A DNA stretch of 5,670 bases from Arenimonas sp. (GTDB lineage Bacteria > Pseudomonadota > Gammaproteobacteria > Xanthomonadales > Xanthomonadaceae): NCBI GenBank assembly GCA_003497545.1, contig DNNT01000255.1:18095-23764 (forward strand), given 5' to 3'. Shown here in pieces: positions 1-5,670 of the stretch. The first letter of the stretch is position 1. Every line of letters starts with the position of its first letter. The position numbers and the translations under genes are program-made. The notes under the pieces are model-generated. The model made no database searches. It saw only the letters and a program-made list of their open reading frames with translations, and was not told the DNA's origin.

Positions 1-2055
1 GTTGCGGCCGGCGCGCTTGGCGCGGTAGAGCGCGGTGTCGGCCCGGCGGAACAGGGATTCGGCGTCGTAGCCGCGCTCCATGTCGGCCACCGCCACGCCG
101 ATGCTCACCGACAGGCCGGGCATGGGCGGCTCGTGGTCGGGGGCCCGCCAGACCACGTCGAAGCGCATGCGCTCGGCCAGGGCCTCGGCGGCCGGCGGGT
201 CCAGGCCTTCGCAGGCCACCAGGAATTCGTCGCCGCCGAAGCGGCCCAGCAGGTCGTCGCTGCGCAATTTGCCGCGGGTGATGCCGGTGACCAGGCGCAG
301 GGCCTCGTCGCCGGCCAGGTGGCCGTGCTGGTCGTTGATGGCCTTGAAGTTGTCCAGGTCGAACACGAGCAGGGCCACGCTGCGGCCGTGGTTGCCGGCG
401 TGGGCGAGCAGCGCGCCCAGTTCGGCGGCGAAGGCCTGGCGGGTGAGCGCGCCGGTGAGCGTGTCCAGGCTGACGCGTTCGCGCAGGGCGCGATGCTCGT
501 TTTCCAGGGCCTGCTGGCGGGCGCTGATCTGGTGTTTTTCCGCACGCAGGCGGCGGGCATGGCGCAGCACGCGCACCAGGCCCCAAAGCAGCAGCAGGGT
601 CGGCAGGGCCAGTGCCCAGGCCCAGCGGGGCAGCGTGTCGGCGGGCGTGGCAGCGGCTGGCACCGGTGCCGACGCCGACGCGGGGACTGGAGATTCCAGC
701 GCCATGAAGCGCTCCCGCGCCGCGCCCTGGCGCCTGGCCTTGTCGGAAGCCAGCCGGCCGATGTCCTCGAGCGCGGTCATGCGTTCGCGGGCCTCGTAGG
801 CGCGTTTGCTGGCGGCCAGGGCCTCGGCGGTCAGGCCGAGCGCGGAATAGGCTTTTTCCTGCTCGATCGACACGTCCTGGCGCAGGCGGTCGAGCTGCAG
901 TTCCTCGCCGATGGCCAGGGCGTCGGCCAGCGGCGCCAGCGCCTCGCGGTGCCGGCCCAGGCTGACCAGGGCATACCCTTCGGCGAAGGCCAGGTCGGAT
1001 TCGAGCACGCGCTCGCGGATACCCACGGCGATCACGCGCGCCTCCCGCAGCGCGGCCAGGCCCTCGTCGCCGCGGCCCACGCCCACCAGTGCCTGCCCGC
1101 GGGCCAGACCTGCCAGGCCCGCGCCGATCGGGCTGCCGGTGCGTGCGAAGGCCGCGGTGGCGGCCTCGGCGTCGGCCAGGGCTGCTTCCCCTTCGCCCTG
1201 CAGGCGCAGCACGCTCGAACGCAGCACCAGGTTCAGGCCCAGCGGGAAATCGGGCGGCGTGTCGCCCATCAGGCGGATGGCTTCGTTGACGCCGCGCAGG
1301 GCGGCGTCGTGGTCGCCCAGGTTCATGAACAGGCGCGCCAGCGAGTAGTAGCTTTCGGACTGGTCGATCGGCTTGCCGTCCTGCAGCAGGATCTCCAGCG
1401 CGGAAACCTGCAGCTCGACGGTTTCGGCGTACCGGCCGCGCACTTCCAGCACGCGGCTCAGGCCGCGTTCGCCCACGGCCACGCCGCGGCGGTCGCCGAT
1501 GGCCTTCCAGATCTCGATGGCTTCGCGGAAGCGCATTTCCGCCTCGTCGGGGCGGCCGCTGGCGTGCGCGGCCAGGGCCAGGCCGAAGCGCGAGGCAGCC
1601 TCCTCGCGGCGGTTGCGCCAGCCGATCGCGTCGGCCAGGGCTTCGTTCTCGATGGCTTCCATGGCGTCGATGTCGGCACGGCGGTAGGCCTCTTCGCTCA
1701 GCACCGACAGGGCGCGGACGCGCTGGCGGCGGAAGCCGCCGGCCTTGGCCGCGTCGGCCAGGCGTCGCCAGTCGTCCAGGTGCGCCGGCGACTGCGCGGC
1801 GCGGCGCAGGCGTGCCTGCCAGCCCAGCGCGCGGATGCGACCGGCCTCGCCACCCGTGGCGGCCGCGAGGGTGCGCAGCCAGGGATCGGCGGCGGCCTGG
1901 AAGGCCAGCAGCTGTTCGCGCGCGGCGGGGTCGGGCTGGGCCGGTTGCGCCGCCGCCGGCGTGACCAGCGCGAAGGAAAGCAGCAGCGGCGCCAGCAAGG
2001 CGCGGGAAAGGCGGGGGGTGGCAGGCCGGGCCCGGGAATCCATTGCCCGCACCAT
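1..2055 (-). CDS. TPR-repeat diguanylate cyclase with GGDEF domain, membrane-anchored (3' end cut by window edge)
   Basis: Predicted to make cyclic di-GMP from two GTP at the inner membrane. The frame is open for 685 codons and runs off the left edge just after the family's C-terminal ALYRAKRAGRN motif, so only a short tail is missing. Order of parts: a signal peptide (about 1-36, hydrophobic core LLAPLLLSFALV, cleavage likely after TPAAA); a helical region with TPR-like pairs (about 37-450, for example near 167-188, 206-225, 239-260 and 362-410); an Ala/Pro-rich linker (about 453-475); one membrane helix (about 477-497); a short charged, possibly coiled-coil helix (498-528); and a GGDEF domain (529 onward). 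By alignment with PleD, metal ligands are D566 and D609, guanine contacts N574 and D583, and GGDEF lies at 607-611. The inhibitory RxxD site is R598-D601, five residues before GGDEF. All are intact, so an active, product-inhibited enzyme is expected. The motif usually written DxLTGLxNR reads LDTLTGALTR. An alternative start is ATG at 2043 (residue 5). The gene follows the ABC exporter by 32 bases and is probably co-transcribed. The signal is unknown. Confidence 0.93.
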   Translation of the reverse strand, partial: MVRAMDSRARPATPRLSRALLAPLLLSFALVTPAAAQPAQPDPAAREQLLAFQAAADPWLRTLAAATGGEAGRIRALGWQARLRRAAQSPAHLDDWRRLADAAKAGGFRRQRVRALSVLSEEAYRRADIDAMEAIENEALADAIGWRNRREEAASRFGLALAAHASGRPDEAEMRFREAIEIWKAIGDRRGVAVGERGLSRVLEVRGRYAETVELQVSALEILLQDGKPIDQSESYYSLARLFMNLGDHDAALRGVNEAIRLMGDTPPDFPLGLNLVLRSSVLRLQGEGEAALADAEAATAAFARTGSPIGAGLAGLARGQALVGVGRGDEGLAALREARVIAVGIRERVLESDLAFAEGYALVSLGRHREALAPLADALAIGEELQLDRLRQDVSIEQEKAYSALGLTAEALAASKRAYEARERMTALEDIGRLASDKARRQGAARERFMALESPVPASASAPVPAAATPADTLPRWAWALALPTLLLLWGLVRVLRHARRLRAEKHQISARQQALENEHRALRERVSLDTLTGALTRQAFAAELGALLAHAGNHGRSVALLVFDLDNFKAINDQHGHLAGDEALRLVTGITRGKLRSDDLLGRFGGDEFLVACEGLDPPAAEALAERMRFDVVWRAPDHEPPMPGLSVSIGVAVADMERGYDAESLFRRADTALYRAKRAGRN

Positions 2056-2078
2056 AGCGGCTTGCCGCCGGCCCCTCC
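2056..2078 (-). promoter_or_regulatory. Translation start region of the cyclase: GGAGGGG plus small hairpin
   Basis: On the minus strand a Shine-Dalgarno-like GGAGGGG lies at 2078-2072, but the GGAGG core ends 18 bases before the ATG at 2055, which is too far for normal use. Between them is GCGG-CAAG-CCGC (2068-2057), a 4-bp stem with a CAAG loop (5 bp if the loop C and G pair). If it folds, the effective distance falls to about 6 bases. This could be how the ribosome site reaches the start. A weaker GGCGG at 2069-2065 is the alternative. The matches are seen directly; the role is inference. Confidence 0.35.
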
Positions 2079-2087
2079 AGCCCCGGC

Positions 2088-3884
2088 TCAGGCGGTGGCC
2101 TGTTCCTGCTGCTGCAGGCGCCACATGCGGGCGTAGTGGCCGTCCCGGGCCAGCAGGGCGGCGTGGCTGCCGCGCTCGAGGACCACGCCCTTGTCCAGCA
2201 CCAGGATTTCGTCGGCGTCCATCACCGTGGACAGGCGGTGGGCGATGACGAGCGTGGTTCGGCCCACGGCGATGCGGTCGAGCTCGTCCTGGATGGCCTG
2301 CTCGCTGGCCGAATCGAGCGCCGAGGTGGCTTCGTCGAAGATCAGGATGGCCGGGTTCTTGAGCAGGGCGCGGGCGATGGCCACGCGCTGCTTCTCGCCG
2401 CCGCTGAGCTTGAGGCCGCGTTCGCCCACCTCGCTGTCGTAGCCGTCGGGCAGGGACAGGATGAAGTCATGGATGTGCGCCGAGCGCGCGGCGGCCTCCA
2501 CCTCGGCGTCGCTGGCTCCGGGGCGTCCGTAGCGGATGTTGTAGCGGATGGTGTCGTTGAACAGCACGGTGTCCTGGGGAACGATGCCGATGGCGGCGCG
2601 CACGCTGTCCTGGGCCAGTTCGCGCAGGTCCTGGCCGTCGATGCGGATGGCGCCGGACTGGATTTCGTAGAAGCGGTAGAGCAGGCGCGAAAGCGTGCTC
2701 TTGCCGCTGCCGGAATGGCCCACCACCGCCAGCGTGCCGCCGGGTGGGATGGAGAAGCTGACGCCGTGCAGGATCTCGCGGCGGTTGTCGTAGCCGAAGC
2801 GCACGTCCTCGAAGTCCACCCGCGGCTGGTGCGTCACCAGGGCGCGGGCGTCGGGGCGGTCGCGCACTTCCTGCGCTTCGTCGAGCAGGCCGAACAAGCG
2901 CTCGATGTTGGTGATGGCCTGCTTCACCTCGCGGTACACCATGCCCAGGAAGTTCAGCGGCGCCGAGAGCTGCAGCAGGTAGGCGTTCACCAGCACCAGG
3001 TCGCCCAGGGTCATCTCGCCGGCCACCACGCCGGCCGCGGCGCGCCACATCAGCGCGGTGATGCCGACGGCGATGATGGCGCTCTGGCCCAGGTTCAGCA
3101 CGGCCAGCGACTTGAGGCTCTTCACCGTGGCCTCTTCCATCTGCCGCAGGTTGTCGTCGTAGCGGCGGGCCTCGTGGTCCTCGTTGTTGAAGTACTTCAC
3201 CGTCTCGTAGTTGAGCAGCGAATCCACCGCGCGGGCGCTGGCGCGGGTGTCGGCCTCCACCGCCGCGCGGTAGAAGCGCGTGCGCCATTCGGTGACGCGG
3301 AAGGTCCAGGCCACGTACGCGGCGATGGTGCCCAGCGTGATGGCGGCGAAGGTCCAGTCGTACTGCCACACCAGCACCGCGGTCACCAGCGTGATCTCGA
3401 GCAGGGTGGGCAGGATGGTGTAGATGGTCCAGTCGAGCAGGTCGGAAATGGCCGTGCCGCCGCGCTCGACGTCGCGGGCCACGCCGCCGGTGCGGCGGTT
3501 GAGGTGGAAACGCAGGCTCAGCGCGTGCAGGTGCCGGAACACCCGCAGCATCACCGTGCGCGAACTGCGCGCCATGACGCGGGCGAACACGATGGTGCGC
3601 AGCTCGGTGAACAGTGTCACCGACAGGCGCGCGGCGCCGTAGGCCACCAGCAGGCCCAGCGGCAGCACGAGCAGGCTGGGCGCCACGTCGAGGCTGTCCA
3701 CCAGTTCCTTAAGCACCAGTGGCACGCCCAGGTTGGCGAACTTGGCCGTGGCCAGGCAGGCCAGGGCCAGCAGGATGCGGCCGGTGTAGGGCTTGAGGAA
3801 GGGCAGCAGTTCGCGCAGCACGGCGGCGACGCTGCGGTCGGGGACCGGCGGGGATTCGGGGGAGGCAGCGGCGGCGTCGGTCAT
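2088..3884 (-). CDS. Atm1/HMT1-type ABC exporter (fused permease and ATPase, half-transporter)
   Basis: A 598-residue half-transporter expected to work as a homodimer in the inner membrane, exporting glutathione or persulfide conjugates and metal-thiol complexes, as known for bacterial NaAtm1 and mitochondrial Atm1/ABCB7. The membrane domain (about 30-320) has six likely helices (near 36-58, 70-92, 153-174, 176-196, 263-287 and 292-318). The motif [13 protein letters not shown] (223-235) and the stretch LNLGQSAI (263-270) are hallmarks of the Atm1 branch; N264 and Q267 match the spacing of the glutathione-contacting Asn and Gln of NaAtm1. The ATPase domain (about 355-598) is complete: A-loop Y365, Walker A GHSGSGKS (389-396), Q-loop Q437, signature LSGGEKQR (493-500), Walker B ILIFDE (513-518), D-loop SALD (521-524) and H-loop H549. 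The start is well fixed: an in-frame TGA lies 15 bases upstream (3902-3900) and 3884 is the first ATG after it. No clear Shine-Dalgarno sequence is seen. The length is normal for the family. MsbA-like lipid flippases are the main alternative, but the Atm1 motifs argue against this. Confidence 0.95.
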   Translation of the reverse strand: MTDAAAASPESPPVPDRSVAAVLRELLPFLKPYTGRILLALACLATAKFANLGVPLVLKELVDSLDVAPSLLVLPLGLLVAYGAARLSVTLFTELRTIVFARVMARSSRTVMLRVFRHLHALSLRFHLNRRTGGVARDVERGGTAISDLLDWTIYTILPTLLEITLVTAVLVWQYDWTFAAITLGTIAAYVAWTFRVTEWRTRFYRAAVEADTRASARAVDSLLNYETVKYFNNEDHEARRYDDNLRQMEEATVKSLKSLAVLNLGQSAIIAVGITALMWRAAAGVVAGEMTLGDLVLVNAYLLQLSAPLNFLGMVYREVKQAITNIERLFGLLDEAQEVRDRPDARALVTHQPRVDFEDVRFGYDNRREILHGVSFSIPPGGTLAVVGHSGSGKSTLSRLLYRFYEIQSGAIRIDGQDLRELAQDSVRAAIGIVPQDTVLFNDTIRYNIRYGRPGASDAEVEAAARSAHIHDFILSLPDGYDSEVGERGLKLSGGEKQRVAIARALLKNPAILIFDEATSALDSASEQAIQDELDRIAVGRTTLVIAHRLSTVMDADEILVLDKGVVLERGSHAALLARDGHYARMWRLQQQEQATA

Positions 3885-3974
3885 GGTGTGCAGGTGGCGT
3901 CAATCGGGGCGCCGTTCAAGGCGCGGCCAGCGGGGCCGGCGTATGCTGGCACGGATTTCCCCCGCGTGGCCCCG
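3885..3974. promoter_or_regulatory. Divergent promoter region between ABC exporter and MFS transporter
   Basis: These 90 bases separate two head-to-head genes, so they must hold both promoters unless transcription starts further inside. A possible -10 for the plus strand is TATGCT at 3942-3947 (4 of 6 to TATAAT). No -35 is found at normal spacing; TTCAAG at 3915-3920 is 21 bases upstream, which is too far. For the minus strand, TTGACG (3903-3898) resembles a -35 but would place its -10 inside the coding region. A 5-bp inverted repeat, CGGCC at 3924-3928 and GGCCG at 3934-3938, could be an operator or chance in GC-rich DNA. Neither flanking gene has a recognisable Shine-Dalgarno sequence. Confidence 0.5.
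3942..3947 (+). promoter_or_regulatory. Possible -10 element for the MFS gene
   Basis: TATGCT stands out as an AT-containing hexamer in a GC-rich spacer, 27 bases before the chosen ATG at 3975. A start about 7 bases downstream would give a leader of roughly 20 bases. There is no supporting -35, so this is a weak call. Confidence 0.25.
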
Positions 3975-5180
3975 ATGATCCACCACCTGCAAATCTCCCG
4001 CGCCCGGCTGGCCTTGATCCTGGGCGGCCTGGCCATGTTCGGCCCGTTCTCCATCGACACGGTATTCCCGGCCTTCCCGGTGATGGCGAAGGACCTGGGC
4101 GTGGGCAAGGTGGCCATGCAGCAGACGATCAGTGTGTACCTGATCGGTTACGCGGCCATGTCGCTGTTCCACGGCCCCATTTCCGACGCGGTGGGCCGCA
4201 AGAAGGTGCTGCTGGCCGGCATCGTGCTCTTCACGCTGGCCTCGGTGGGCGCGGCGCTGGCCACCGACATGACCACCATGCTGGCCTACCGCGCAGTGCA
4301 GGGACTGTCGGCCGGCGTGGGCCTGATCGTGGGCCGCGCGGTGGTGCGCGACTGCCTGCAGGGCGACGACGCCCAGCGGCTGATGAGCCAGATCTCGATG
4401 ATCTTCGGCGTCGCGCCCGCCATCGCGCCGGTGATCGGCGGCTGGATCCTGGGTTATTCGGACTGGCACGGCATCTTCTGGTTCCTGGCGGTGTTCGGCG
4501 CGCTGCTGCTGGCGCTCACGGCCTGGGGCCTGCCCGAAAGCCACCCGCCGGAAAACCGCGTGCCGCTGCATCCGGTGACGCTGGCGCGTGATTACGGCGC
4601 CATGCTCTCGAACCGCAAGTTCCGGCTGCTGGCGCTGGCGGGTACGGCGAACTTCGGCGCGCTGTTCCTGTACATCGCCTCGGCGCCTGATTTCGTGATG
4701 GGGCTGCTGGGCCTGGGCGTGCAGGACTTCGTCTGGTTCTTCGCGCCCACCATCGGCGGCATGATGCTGGGCGCTTTCGTCAGCGGAAAGGCCGCGGGGC
4801 GGGTGCCGGGCCGGCGGCTGGTGGAGTGGGGCTTCGCCTGCTGCGGCGTGGCGGCGGCCTACAACCTCGGCTACAACGCGCTCACCGACGCGCCCACGCT
4901 GCCCTGGGCGGTGCTGCCGACGGCGCTGGGGGCGTTCGGCATCGCCCTGGTGTTCCCCATCGTCACGCTGGCGCTGCTGGACATGTACCCGCGCCAGCGC
5001 GGCGGCGCCTCGTCGATGCAGGCCTTCGTGGGCCTGCTGTCGAACGCGGCCATCGCCGGCCTGCTGTCGCCGCTGGTCAGCCACGACGGGCTGCTGATGG
5101 CGGTCACGTCCGCCGCGTTCACGCTGGTCGCCTGGGGGCTGTGGCGCTGGTACGTGGCGCACAGCGCCCGCGTGCCCTAG
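3975..5180 (+). CDS. MFS efflux transporter, DHA1 family, Bcr/CflA type
   Basis: A 401-residue inner-membrane protein expected to have 12 helices and to pump small molecules out by proton antiport. Family marks: FSIDTVFPAFP (25-35) in the first helix, with acidic D28 where Bcr/CmlA/MdfA relatives carry a key acidic residue; the loop 2-3 motif A GPISDAVGRKKV (67-78); motif B in helix 4, R106 with VQG (RAVQG); GRAVVRD (120-126); and a motif C-like GVAPAIAPVIGG in helix 5 (145-156). The second half (from about 217) continues with further hydrophobic helices to the end, so the protein looks complete and of usual size. The frame stays open far upstream only because it lies codon-for-codon antisense to the ABC gene. 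The true start is taken as ATG 3975, 14 residues before helix 1; GTG 3966 is an in-frame alternative. No Shine-Dalgarno sequence is evident. The stop overlaps the stop of the convergent acetyltransferase gene. Bicyclomycin or chloramphenicol export is known for the family, but the substrate here cannot be told. Confidence 0.93.
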   Translation: MIHHLQISRARLALILGGLAMFGPFSIDTVFPAFPVMAKDLGVGKVAMQQTISVYLIGYAAMSLFHGPISDAVGRKKVLLAGIVLFTLASVGAALATDMTTMLAYRAVQGLSAGVGLIVGRAVVRDCLQGDDAQRLMSQISMIFGVAPAIAPVIGGWILGYSDWHGIFWFLAVFGALLLALTAWGLPESHPPENRVPLHPVTLARDYGAMLSNRKFRLLALAGTANFGALFLYIASAPDFVMGLLGLGVQDFVWFFAPTIGGMMLGAFVSGKAAGRVPGRRLVEWGFACCGVAAAYNLGYNALTDAPTLPWAVLPTALGAFGIALVFPIVTLALLDMYPRQRGGASSMQAFVGLLSNAAIAGLLSPLVSHDGLLMAVTSAAFTLVAWGLWRWYVAHSARVP

Positions 5181-5190
5181 GCGCGCGGGT
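5166..5190. terminator. Hairpin across the two convergent stop codons; possible bidirectional terminator
   Basis: Bases 5167-5175 (CCCGCGTGC) pair with 5181-5189 (GCGCGCGGG), giving eight Watson-Crick pairs and one G-U in plus-strand RNA; 5166 with 5190 adds a further G-U. The 5-base loop (CCTAG, 5176-5180) contains both stop codons. In minus-strand RNA the two wobble pairs become A-C mismatches, so the structure is weaker there. No T-run follows on either strand, so it is not a classical intrinsic terminator. It may still pause polymerase or protect the 3' ends. Confidence 0.4.
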
Positions 5191-5632
5191 CGAGGGTGTA
5201 GACCAGGAAGTCGTCGTCGCGCCGCCAGCCGAGGGATTCGTACAGGCGCTGGGCCGTAGTGTTGTCGCGCGCGGTCTGCAGGAACAGCTCGACCGCACCG
5301 GTTTCGGCGCCGAACTGGCGCGCGGCTTCCATCAGCGCGCGTGCCACGCCGCCGCCGCGGGCGACCGGGGCCACGAACAGGTCGTTGAGGATCCAGCTGC
5401 GCGCCTGCGACAGGCTCGACCACGCGGGGTAGAGCTGCACGAAGCCCAGGCAGGTGTCGCCGCGCCGGGCCAGGAACACCACCGATTCGTTCGCGCGCAG
5501 CCGGGCCGAGAGGAAACCACGCACGCGCGCCTCGTCCACGGGCTTGTCGTAGAAGCGCAGGTAGCCGGCGAACAGCGGCAGCAGTTCGTCGAGTTCGTGG
5601 TGGGTGGCGCGCTGGACCTGGAGCTCTTCCAT
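5177..5632 (-). CDS. GNAT-family N-acetyltransferase
   Basis: A 151-residue single-domain cytoplasmic enzyme expected to move an acetyl group from acetyl-CoA to an amine; the acceptor is unknown. The fold order fits GNAT: an N-terminal strand and helices (ELQVQRATHHELDELLPLF, residues 3-21), the middle strand VVFLARRGDTCLGFVQLYP (51-69), then motif A, LNDLFVAPVARGGGVARALM (82-101). Here R92-G-G-G-V-A97 fits the acetyl-CoA pyrophosphate loop pattern R/Q-x-x-G-x-G/A. Motif B follows as LQTARDNTTAQRLYESLGW (118-136), with conserved N124, Y131 and G135-W136. It resembles the family of short proteobacterial GNATs with RFY near the N-terminus and LYPAWSS in the middle; this is from memory, not a search. 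ATG 5632 is preferred. GTG 5641 in the same frame would add three residues (MHA), but a promoter-like TGCTAGCGT lies across and just upstream of it. The gene overlaps the MFS stop tail-to-tail by 4 bases. No link to the MFS pump is proved by this arrangement. Confidence 0.9.
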   Translation of the reverse strand: MEELQVQRATHHELDELLPLFAGYLRFYDKPVDEARVRGFLSARLRANESVVFLARRGDTCLGFVQLYPAWSSLSQARSWILNDLFVAPVARGGGVARALMEAARQFGAETGAVELFLQTARDNTTAQRLYESLGWRRDDDFLVYTLDPRA

Positions 5633-5639
5633 GGCGTGC

Positions 5640-5648
5640 ACGCTAGCA
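5640..5648 (-). promoter_or_regulatory. Possible extended -10 promoter of the acetyltransferase gene
   Basis: On the minus strand TGC-TAGCGT (5648-5640) fits an extended -10 (TGn followed by a hexamer with T, A and final T conserved). Seven bases separate it from the ATG at 5632, so transcription could start at or next to the A of the ATG and give a leaderless mRNA. A T-run (TTTTT on the minus strand, 5655-5651) lies just upstream. No -35 is seen, and only about 22 further bases are visible before the window ends. Confidence 0.3.
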
Positions 5649-5670
5649 CCAAAAACGAACGGCCGGCGGG

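Noticed and set aside
80..799. A 239-codon plus-strand frame and several shorter ones across 105-1687
   Set aside because: Ser/Arg/Ala-rich shadow translations over the cyclase gene, whose own frame encodes a full GGDEF domain and TPR region without interruption.
2056..2087. Terminator between the ABC gene and the cyclase gene
   Set aside because: The only hairpin is 4-5 bp, has no T-run and sits directly against the cyclase start, so it does not look like a terminator.
133..2136. A long plus-strand open frame (667 codons) opposite the cyclase gene
   Set aside because: It is codon-aligned antisense to the cyclase. Stops would need the rare sense codons TTA, CTA or TCA, so it is open because of GC-rich codon use. 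The translation is low-complexity (Gly, Ala, Gln, Arg) with no domain.
3898..3903. Minus-strand TTGACG as a -35 for the ABC gene
   Set aside because: A matching -10 at normal spacing would fall at or beyond the ATG at 3884, and no AT-rich hexamer is there. Part of it is also the in-frame stop codon.
2136..3974. Upstream extension of the MFS frame, which would make a 1014-residue protein
   Set aside because: The extension is codon-aligned antisense to the ABC gene and is His/Gln/Gly-rich with no domain. The family length and first helix fit a start at 3975.
3900..5423. A 507-codon minus-strand frame opposite the MFS gene
   Set aside because: Codon-aligned antisense to the MFS gene, Arg/Gln/His-rich, no recognisable motif, and it overlaps the better-supported GNAT gene.
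1..5670. Mobile element, CRISPR array, RNA gene or defence island
   Set aside because: No transposase, long direct or inverted repeats, spaced repeats, tRNA-like sequence or composition shift was seen on either strand.

Overview
This is a very GC-rich bacterial chromosomal window. G and C dominate the third codon positions, and this leaves long open frames antisense to every real gene. Gene content and style (a periplasmic TPR diguanylate cyclase, an Atm1-type ABC exporter, a Bcr/CflA-type MFS pump and a GNAT acetyltransferase) suggest a proteobacterium. My best guess is the Xanthomonadaceae/Lysobacteraceae (Lysobacter or Luteimonas type), from general resemblance only. I see no insertion sequence, phage gene, tRNA, rRNA or CRISPR array, and no change in base composition that would mark transferred DNA.

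Layout: four genes fill almost the whole window. On the minus strand, an Atm1/HMT1-like ABC exporter (3884 down to 2088) is followed after 32 bases by a TPR-GGDEF diguanylate cyclase (2055 down to the left edge). The cyclase is cut off only a few residues after its conserved C-terminal motif. These two probably form an operon. A 90-base divergent region (3885-3974) separates the exporter from a plus-strand MFS drug-efflux-type transporter (3975-5180). The MFS gene converges on a minus-strand GNAT acetyltransferase (5632 down to 5177). Their stop codons overlap in the palindrome CTAG, which sits in the loop of a strong GC hairpin.

How they may work together: the ABC exporter should move glutathione-type thiol or metal conjugates out of the cytoplasm. 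The cyclase appears to have a periplasmic TPR sensor region, one membrane helix and a cytoplasmic GGDEF domain with intact catalytic and feedback-inhibition sites, so it could turn an envelope signal into c-di-GMP. The MFS pump and the acetyltransferase are both families that often act on small toxic molecules, but neither substrate can be read from sequence.

The window is mostly ordinary housekeeping and accessory content. I do not see a new multi-gene system. The unusual points are local: the shared-stop hairpin, a hairpin between a Shine-Dalgarno-like sequence and the cyclase start, a possible leaderless GNAT transcript, and the exporter-cyclase pairing.
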